The notes under the pieces are model-generated. The model was not told the DNA's origin. It ran no database searches and was given only the letters and a program-made list of their open reading frames with translations. The position numbers were made by a program, and so were the translations under genes. DNA of 64,000 bases from Lolium rigidum (lineage: Eukaryota > Streptophyta > Magnoliopsida > Poales > Poaceae): positions 33,056,620 through 33,120,619 of the forward strand of contig NC_061511.1 of NCBI RefSeq assembly GCF_022539505.1. The letters run 5' to 3'. Positions 57,394 through 64,000 of the stretch are shown in pieces. Each line of letters begins with the position of its first letter. Within the stretch, counting starts at the first letter, position 1.

Positions 57394-59272
57394 TGATACG
57401 TCTCAAACGTATCTATAATTTCTTATGTTCCATGCTACTCTTATGATGATACTCACATGTTTTATACACATTATATGTCATTATTATGCATTTTCCGGAA
57501 CTAACCTATTGACGAGATGCCGAAGTGCCAGTTCCTGTTTTCTGCTATTTTTGGTTTCAGAAATCCTAGTAAGGAAATATTCTCGGAATTGGACAAAATC
57601 AACGCCCAGCATCTTATAATTCCACGAAGCTTCCAGAACACCGGAGAGGGGCCAGAGGAGAGCCAGGTGGGCCCCACACAAGGTGGCGGCGCGGCCCAAG
57701 GGGGGCGCGCCCCCCTGTTGTGTGGCGGCTCCGTAGCCCTTCCGACACCGCCTCTTCGCCTATAAGAAGCCCCCTGACCTAAATCTTCGATACGGAAAAG
57801 CCACGGTACGAGAAACCTTCCAGAGCCGCCGCCATCGCGAAGCCAAGATCTGGGGGACAGGAGTCTCTGTTCCGGCATGCCGCCGGGACGGGGAAGTGCC
57901 CCTGAAAGGCCTCTCCATCAACACCACCGCCATCTTCATCAACGCTCTTGTCTCCCATGAGGAGGGAGTAGTTCTCCATCGAGGCTAAGGGCTGTACCGG
58001 TAGCTATGTGGTTAATCTCTCTCTCCATGTAATTCAATACAATGATCTCATGAGCTGCCTTACATGATTGAGATCCATATGATGAGCTTTGTAATCTAGA
58101 TGTCGTTATGCTATTCAAGTGGATTTTACTTATGTGATCTCCGGAGACTCCTTGTCCCACGTGTGTAAAGGTGACAAGTGTGTGCACCGTGTGGGTCTCT
58201 TAGGCTATATTTCACAGAATACTTATTCACTGAGTTATGATTTGAGTTGGATGTCTCTATGAAATTGTGGTGTGTTAGTAGCTCCTATGAATGCTCACAG
58301 TGACAGCGTGGGGTGTTTATTAGTACTTGGGAATACATTTTTAAGGTTTGCCTACATGATGAATTAGTGTTCGTTATCTTGCCAAAGAGTAATTCAGAAT
58401 CGCATAGTGAAGTGCTTATTTATATTCCTTTATGATTGCAATGTGCTTTATATCACTATTAATCTATGTGCTACTCTAGTGATGTTATTAAAGTAGTCTA
58501 TTCCTCCTCCATGATGTAATGGTGACAGTGTGTGCATCATGTAGTGCTTGGCGTAGTTTATGATTGTAATCTCTTGTAGATTATGGAGTTAACTATTACT
58601 ATGATAGTATTGATGTGATCTATTCCTCCTTTCATAGTCCGTCGGTGACGGTGTGCATGCTATGTTAGTACTCGGTATAATTGCGTTGGTCTATCATGCA
58701 CTCTAAGGTTATTTAAATATGAACATCGAATGTTGTGGAGCTTGTTAACTCCGGCATTGAGGTGCTCTTGTAGCCCTACACAATTAATGGTGTTTGTCAT
58801 CCAACAAGAGAGTGTAGAGTGGTTTTATTATGTGATCAATGTTGAGAGTGTCCACTAGTGAAAGTATGATCCCTAGGCCTTGTTTCCAAATACCGCAATC
58901 ATCGCTTATTTACTTGTTTTACCGCATCTTTACTTCCTGCAATATTACTACCATCAATCGCACGCCGACAAGCTATTTTACGGCGCCGTTACTACTCGCT
59001 CATATTCATTCATACCACTTGTATTTCACTATCTCTTCGTCGAACTAGTGCACCTATACATCCGACAAGTGTATTGGGTGTGTTGGGGACACAAGAGACT
59101 TCTTGTATCGTGATTGCGGGGTTGCTTGAGAGGGATATATTTGACCTCTACCTCCCCGAGTTCGATAAACCTTGGGTGATTCACTTAAGGGAAACTTGCT
59201 GCTGTTCTACAAACCTCTCGCTCTTGGAGGCCCAACACTGCTCTACGGGAATAGAAGCGTGCGTAGACATCA
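57394..59272 (+). repeat. 5' LTR of E4
   Basis: The longest LTR of the A/D/E4 group (1413, 1706 and 1879 bp). An internal primer-site-like module AAGCTATTTTACGGCGCCGT starts at 58970, matching the true site's AAGCTATTTTCTGGCGCCGT from 59272. Left flank GTCAG is the likely target duplication. Confidence 0.88.
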
Positions 59273-59282
59273 AGCTATTTTC

Positions 59283-59300
59283 TGGCGCCGTTGCCGGGGA
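59283..59300 (+). other. Primer binding site of E4 (tRNA-Asp)
   Basis: TGGCGCCGTTGCCGGGGA, an 18-base match to the complement of the plant tRNA-Asp 3' end, 10 bases after the LTR. Confidence 0.88.
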
Positions 59301-59439
59301 GGTAAGGTAAAAGGTATTCACATCCACCGACTACTAAGCTATTTCCTAGTCTTGTTGCCGGTGTGTGAGTGCTCGAAGCTATTTCCTTTAGATCATGCAA
59401 TTGCATCTTTTTGTTTGTTTTTTACACTAGTTAGGCATA

Positions 59440-60114
59440 ATGGAAAACAATGAGCTTTTTATTCTATTTCCTGAGTTAAGACATGGATTGTTTGATGCAA
59501 AAATTAAAAAACCTATGGAACCTTATTTGCATGCTAGTAGCAATGATATTAGTATGAACGCTTTGAACACCATTGTTGATGATGATATAGAAAGTTCTAA
59601 GCTTGGGGAAGCTGGTTTTGATGAGCATGATATTTTTAGTCCCCCAAGCATTGAGGAGAAAATTTTCTTTGATGATACTTTGCCTCCTATTTATGATGAT
59701 TATAATGATAGTGGTCTTTTGGTGCCACCTACTATGGAGGATAAATTTAATTATGATTACAATATGCCTCCTATATTTGATGATAGCTACTTTGTTGAAT
59801 TTGCTCCCACTACAATTAATAAGAATGACTATGCTTATGTGGAGAGTAATAATTTTATGCATGAGACTCATGATAAGAATGTTTCATTTGATAGTTATAT
59901 TGTTGAGTTTGTTCATGATTGTACTGAAAATCTTTATGAGAGAGAAAAATATGGTTGTAGAAATTTTCATGTTACTAAAACACCTCTCTATATGCTGAAA
60001 TTTTTCAAGTTACACTTGTTTTGTCTTCCTATGCTATTCACTTTGTTCTTCATTGACTTTTTTATTTACAAGATTCCTTTTCATAGGAAGTGGGTTAGCT
60101 TAAATTTGTTTTGA
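59440..60114 (+). CDS. Intact acidic ORF with hydrophobic C-terminus, 224 residues
   Basis: Starts MENNELFILFPELRHGLFDA in the context GGCATAATGG, 140 bases after the primer site. Residues about 38-150 are very acidic with repeated Pro-Pro/Asp-Asp units (FSPPSIEEK, LPPIYDDY, VPPTMEDK, MPPIFDD), then SYFVEFAPTTINKNDYAYVE. Residues about 183-213 are strongly hydrophobic (LKFFKLHLFCLPMLFTLFFI), a possible membrane segment, followed by a basic end. Decayed homologues occupy the same place in D and A. It has no gag, protease or RT motif. It could be a relic of an Athila env-like ORF moved next to the primer site, or a new accessory protein. Function unknown. Confidence 0.65.
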   Translation: MENNELFILFPELRHGLFDAKIKKPMEPYLHASSNDISMNALNTIVDDDIESSKLGEAGFDEHDIFSPPSIEEKIFFDDTLPPIYDDYNDSGLLVPPTMEDKFNYDYNMPPIFDDSYFVEFAPTTINKNDYAYVESNNFMHETHDKNVSFDSYIVEFVHDCTENLYEREKYGCRNFHVTKTPLYMLKFFKLHLFCLPMLFTLFFIDFFIYKIPFHRKWVSLNLF

Positions 60115-60885
60115 ATTTGCTTCTTGATTCTCTCTTTTGCTTCAACTCTTATTTCTTGGGAGTGCATCATTAAAACTGCTGAGCCCATCTTAATGGCTAT
60201 AAAGAAAGCACATCTTGGGAGATAACCCATGTTTTTATTTTACTACAGCAATTTTGTTTTATATTTGAGTCTTGGAAGTTGTTAATACTGTAGCAACCTC
60301 TCCTTATCTTTATTTTATTGCATTTTTGTGCCAAGTAAAGTCTTTGATAGTAAAGTCAATACTAGATTTGGATTACTGCGCGAAACGCAGTTTCTTCTGT
60401 CATCACGAATTTGGGCAGGGTTCTCTCGTAGGTAACTCAGAAAAATCTGCCAATTTACGTGAGTGATCCTCAGATATGTACGCAACTTTCATTCAATTTG
60501 AGAATTTTCATCTGAGCAAGTCTGGTGCCTCTAAAAAATTCGCCTTTACGGACTGTTCTGTTTTGACAGATTCTGCCTTTTATTTCGCATTGCCTCTTTT
60601 GCTCGTGTTGGATGGATTTCTTTGTTCCATTAACTTCCAGTAGCTTTGAGAAATGTCCAGAAGTGTTAAGAATGATTGTGTCACCTCTGAATATGTGAAT
60701 TTTTGATTATGCACTAACCCTCTAATGAGCTTGTTTTGAGTTTGGTGTGTAGGAAGTTTTCAAGGGTCAAGAGAGGAGGATGATACAATATGATCAAGAA
60801 GAGTGAAAAGTCTAAGCTTGGGGATGCCCCTGTGGTTCATCCCTGCATATTTTAAGAAGACTCAAGCATCTAAGCTTGGGGATGC
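60115..60885 (+). other. Non-coding 3' internal part of E4
   Basis: Contains the TGGGAGATAACCCA hairpin (60216-60229) about 100 bases after the ORF and the paired purine-tract motifs TAAGCTTGGGGATGC at 60813-60827 and 60871-60885. Otherwise collinear with D and E1. Confidence 0.75.
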
Positions 60886-62059
60886 TGTTGACTGCCAAAA
60901 CCCACCGGCGGGCAGCGGCCTTGTCAACACCGTAGAGCCGGGAAGAGCCTAGAGCTGCGGCTGGCTGAGGCCCCTCCGAGCGACGGCCCGCAATGCTCTT
61001 CTGGTCACACGCGGCGATGCGAAGTGCAAGGGCGTGCCACCTGACCTATACCCGGTCGGGAAGGTGATGGGGATGCCTCGCTTAGTTTCTCGCAGGGCAT
61101 ACATGTAAACATTAAATACGAGCCTCGATCGGCTCTCGAGGTTATCTCGTGAATCGGCTCAAAGAGCCGATCCACCCATGATTCGTACGGGGTGCACGAA
61201 TACTTGGTGGTCCTGCTTGATCAAGATAAAGCTAATGAGATCTACGACGATTTAGGGTTTTCACCGCATAATCGGATCATCCTACTCCAGGTTGGGCCTC
61301 GCGGCCACGCACGGTGCTCGTAAGCCGATCCTAAACAAGGCCTAAAAACCAACATGAAGTTGATCATCGGAACATCCTGTTTAGGACTTGCGAACGCCAC
61401 CCTACGTGCCACTGGATCCTCCCCCCCTGTAAGGCCTAACTATTGCGGATATTAAACTAATCCTTGTAGAACAAGGAGCAATCGTAACGGATCAGATCTA
61501 CTAAATAATGATCAAGCGGGGTGCCGCCCCACACCCGAGATAGGTGTGAGGGCGGCTAGATATGCAAGGGTTGCACTACGTAAGCCTGCTTAAACGAAGA
61601 ACAATGCTAACCCCAACACATCTATGATAACTACGTTGCTCGCCATCAAAAGCGCTTCGATACGAGCAACGCATGAACAACGTGGGGCTTGTGCTGCCTA
61701 GATCGCAAGATGCGATCTAGGCAGCATGTCGCTTACCCGATAGAAACCCTCGAGACGAAGGAGTTGGCGATGCGCCGAGATTGGTTTGTTTTGGGTTGAA
61801 CGTGAGTTGTTGTTTATTCCATAAACCCTAGGTACATATTTATAGTCCAGCGGACTTTCTAATGTGGGCGTGCACTAAACCGTGCACGAGATAAATTCTA
61901 ACTTTTAATCTAAATACAATCTTCCATAATTAAAGATACACGGGCAACTTAGCCCAAATTCTCCGTGCAAGGCCGCTTCATAGATCTTCCATGTGTAATC
62001 TTTCAAGCCCATCTTGATCGCGGCCCACCTCCTGATTTAGCCAAAATCTGGTGATAACA
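60886..62059 (-). repeat. 3' LTR of F
   Basis: TG...CA termini, fixed by the purine tract on one side and the E4 junction on the other. Left flank GATGC is the candidate target duplication. The inverted GATCTAGGCAGCA/TGCTGCCTAGATC pair at about 61695-61727 forms a hairpin. Confidence 0.75.
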
Positions 62060-62076
62060 CATGCCCCCCTGGTTTT
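62060..62076 (-). other. Polypurine tract of F
   Basis: On the minus strand AAAACCAGGGGGGCATG immediately before the LTR start; six consecutive G are typical. Confidence 0.75.
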
Positions 62077-62331
62077 GGTAATGATAATTTCAAAACCACT
62101 CGTTTTTTTCCTCAGAGGGGTCGTGTCACGGCAGAGCGGAACTGTCGCAGCATGCTTCATCATGACGACTTGCCTTCCCAACTTCTCTGCACGATTTGAC
62201 AGTTTTGGCACCATGTCCTCGAGAACTGCCCGAAATTTAAAAAACCCCCACCTCCTTTTATTTAACCGCATCGAACAGTTCTCCTCTTCACCCCTTCTGC
62301 ATTAGCACTCCAAAAACCCTCCCCTGCAACC

Positions 62332-62782
62332 ATGTCCTCTTCCTCTTCCTCTTCTTCTTCGTCGGACCTTTCCCACGTGTCCTCTCCCATCCGAGAGTCG
62401 ACGCCCTCGTGGGGTACGCAAGCGGCGTACGACATCCTCGCCCCAACGAAGTGGGACAAAGAGGACCATGACTCCTCCGTCCGGTCCGAGGATGACAAAT
62501 CCCTAACCGACGGGGAGAGCGACCTCCGCTTCCTTGCTGACGGGGAAGCGGTGGAGGAGAGCGAAGACGATCGCCTCTCCTGGGCAGACTTCACCACCTC
62601 CGAGGAGGTGAAGGAGGAGGAAGAGGAGGAGGAGGATGAAGACAGCTCCTCCGACGAGCCGCCGGCCAAACGCCGCCACCTCTGGCCCGGGAACTTCAGC
62701 GACGTCGACAGTGGACGACGACGCCGACGAAGAGGATGAAGACGACGAGGGTCCCGCCGGCGGCCGCCGGAGCAGCCGATGA
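62332..62782 (+). CDS. Antisense acidic ORF of F, frameshifted at its C-terminus
   Basis: Sense to the plus strand, antisense to F. It starts MSSSSSSSSSSDLSHVSSPI, then STPSWGTQAAYDILAPTKWD, SSVRSEDDKSLTDGESDLRF, SWADFTTSEE, a poly-Glu/Asp tract, and SSSDEPPAKRRHLW. The open frame ends in an Arg run at 62739, but the neighbouring frame gives an acidic tail VDDDADEEDEDDEGPAGG and stops at 62780-62782, suggesting a 1-base shift near 62705. PPAKRRH could be a nuclear signal. An ORF on the opposite strand between pol and the 3' LTR is known in Grande-type elements (gene 23). Role unknown. Confidence 0.6.
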
Positions 62783-63404
62783 CGAGCCGGCAGGGAGCAG
62801 CGCCGGCAAGTGGCGATGACGGCGACGACGACGACGAGGGCAGCAGCGGCCCCTAGATAGGGTCTTAGCATAGGGCCAGCAGTAGCAGACGGGGCAATGT
62901 ATCCCCCTGGTATTTCCTTTTGAGAGCAATCAGCTCTTCTATGTAAGAAATCTGGCTTATTAATGAAGAAATTCCCCAACTCGATTTTGCCGATTCCCTT
63001 TATGATAATTTAGCCGATTGTCTTTCGCACTGATTCTACCGATTGCCAATCTGGTTAATGCCCAATAAGCCGATGGCGTCGCATCGGTCTCTCACGACAA
63101 ATTTTGTGATAGATTCATCCGGACCCAAGCTCCTGGTCAAACCAGGCCTAGCCATAAGCGTGCAAACCCTAGGCCTTCAGACATTCTTCTGCCACATCCT
63201 TCCCTTCCAGACCCTCTCTGTATCCAGAAGCGCCCTAAGATCGTTGCCGGATCAATTTAAACGCCGAAGCTGCCACTTCTGCAGGACAGGCATTACCTCT
63301 GTAGTAACGTTTTATAATCCTGCTATGTTCTCTTTCAGCAACCATTGCTCCAAATCAAACTGAGACGCAAAGCCAACCGATTTTAGCGAACTCGGCCTTC
63401 TTAT
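62783..63404 (-). other. F 3' internal region, non-coding
   Basis: Follows the antisense ORF. AATGAAGAAATT and GAGAGCAATCAGCTC may be in the 3' UTR of the antisense transcript. No Gypsy coding motif is present on either strand. Confidence 0.45.
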
Positions 63405-63757
63405 AGCAAAGGACCTCTCGCGGCAAGTTGCCCCCCGAGCCTCAGCCGGGGTAGAGACAATGATGAAGACCAATAATTCAGGCAAACAGGCCTGGGCTCG
63501 ACCACGTCCGAGAGTGGACCACCTTTCATCCGCTGACAGTCTACACAGGCTACTAATCTGGTGTTGAGTAGGTGCCCTCAACATAGTCCTGGGCTTGTCG
63601 CCGAATCGTCTTGCATATTGAAACCGATAATTCCGTAACATCGGCACCATTCCTCGGGCCGATTGTGATGCGAGTTAGCCGATTCCAACGAAATTGGTCC
63701 GCGTAGCAAAGGATCCTTCGGGGCAAGCTGCCCCCCGGGCCTCAGTCGGGCGAGAAT
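63405..63757. repeat. About 300-bp tandem repeat units in F
   Basis: AGCAAAGGACCTCTCG...GGCAAGTTGCCCCCCGAG (63405 on) recurs exactly 300 bases later as AGCAAAGGATCCTTCG...GGCAAGCTGCCCCCCGGG (63705 on), each followed by CCTCAG(C/T)CGGG. GCCGATT-like words recur throughout 62985-63985. This fits the variable tandem repeats near the 3' LTR of Tat-lineage elements. Confidence 0.6.
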
Positions 63758-64000
63758 AACAGTGAGCCGACCACATCGGTCACCCTCGGCTTCCAACTTT
63801 TAATGCAGCATTAGCCGACTCCAACAACTATCGGCTCTTCGTTTCTGGCAGGCTGGGACGCCTCCCGGTGGGGGTGTCTTTGAATCTCTGATGCCCTCCA
63901 AATTCTGGACGTAACACCCCCTAGAAGTGACAGCTACTAAGTCACCATCTTGGTCAAAACGTCGCAGCCGATTGCTTCGTCATCGGCTGTTCTCGCAGTC
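63758..64000 (-). other. F 3' internal region continuing off the window
   Basis: More GCCGATT/ATCGGC words; no frame recognised. Confidence 0.4.

Larger units (their letters stand above)
57394..60885 (+). mobile_element. Element E4: Athila-like non-autonomous LTR element with intact acidic ORF
   Basis: The 5' LTR (57394-59272, 1879 bp) starts TGATACGTCTCAAACG and ends GTAGACATCA. The tRNA-Asp primer site is at 59283-59300. The ORF at 59440-60114 is uninterrupted. The non-coding 3' part runs to 60885, where element F is inserted directly after the second internal purine-tract motif. The remaining internal DNA and 3' LTR would lie beyond F, outside the window. Confidence 0.88.
60886..64000 (-). 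mobile_element. Element F: Tat-like Gypsy element, 3' LTR and 3' internal region
   Basis: The LTR spans 60886-62059 (1174 bp). On the minus strand it starts TGTTATCACCAG and ends GGCAGTCAACA. A strong purine tract (complement of CATGCCCCCCTGG) adjoins at 62060-62076, so this is the 3' LTR and the body lies to the right. No pol is reached in the window. An antisense acidic ORF and a ~300-bp tandem repeat next to the 3' LTR are features known from Tat-lineage (Grande/Ogre/Retand) elements; the assignment is inference. Confidence 0.75.

Noticed and set aside
62503..62979. 158-codon minus-strand frame in F
   Set aside because: Complement of the acidic Glu/Asp-rich antisense ORF, giving Ser/Leu-rich low-complexity; no Gypsy motif.

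Overview
This is a transposon-dominated stretch of a large plant nuclear genome, most likely a pooid grass (ryegrass, oat, Triticeae or relative). The evidence is the grass-type Stowaway MITE, several non-autonomous LTR families beginning TGATACGTC with tRNA-Asp primer sites (Athila-like), Tekay/Del-like Gypsy derivatives with very long LTRs, an Ale/Hopscotch-like Copia element and a LINE RNase H fragment. I see no intact host gene and no rRNA, tRNA or CRISPR array. Nearly every long reading frame is retrotransposon coding sequence, a shadow frame, or an LTR frame that recurs only because LTRs are duplicated.

Left block (1-38952): a Copia element (copy A, right part 28470-31233) was invaded by G, a minus-strand Tekay-like element (1-28469, its left end outside the window). 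G has ~4.75 kb LTRs, a leader ORF and a gag, but its pol is deleted. G was in turn invaded by element A (2801-9151, minus) and by element B (10257-23009, plus), which has 4.15 kb LTRs around only 475 bp of internal DNA. A CACTA transposon (15475-19446) sits in B's second LTR, and a Stowaway MITE (17810-17912) sits in the CACTA. Copia A is cut on its right by E1 (31234-36994), whose 3' LTR is cut by E2 (36995-38952). A 100-N assembly gap follows.

Right block (39053-64000): unassigned DNA, a minus-strand retroposon with a 16-bp target-site duplication (39964-40759), truncated LTR element D (40842-45049), a LINE 3' end with a MITE-like insertion (about 45566-46260), Copia B (46442-54294) holding a solo LTR of the G family, a GC-rich tract with an ankyrin-like fragment, a decayed Gypsy RT split by a solo LTR, element E4 (57394-60885) and Tat-like element F (60886 to the window end).

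Main points of interest. (1) Copia A and B carry a G-family LTR at the same base with the same TTCCT target site, so one insertion event has been duplicated and then resolved differently. (2) A, D, E4 and E1 share a downstream backbone but carry two different ORF modules, an acidic ORF with a hydrophobic C-terminus or a gag-like ORF. (3) Long LTR tracts differ between sister copies mainly by CTG/CAG versus CG-containing triplets, which looks like a methylation-linked sequencing artefact and cautions against over-reading frameshifts. (4) G has an extra leader ORF and F has an antisense acidic ORF.
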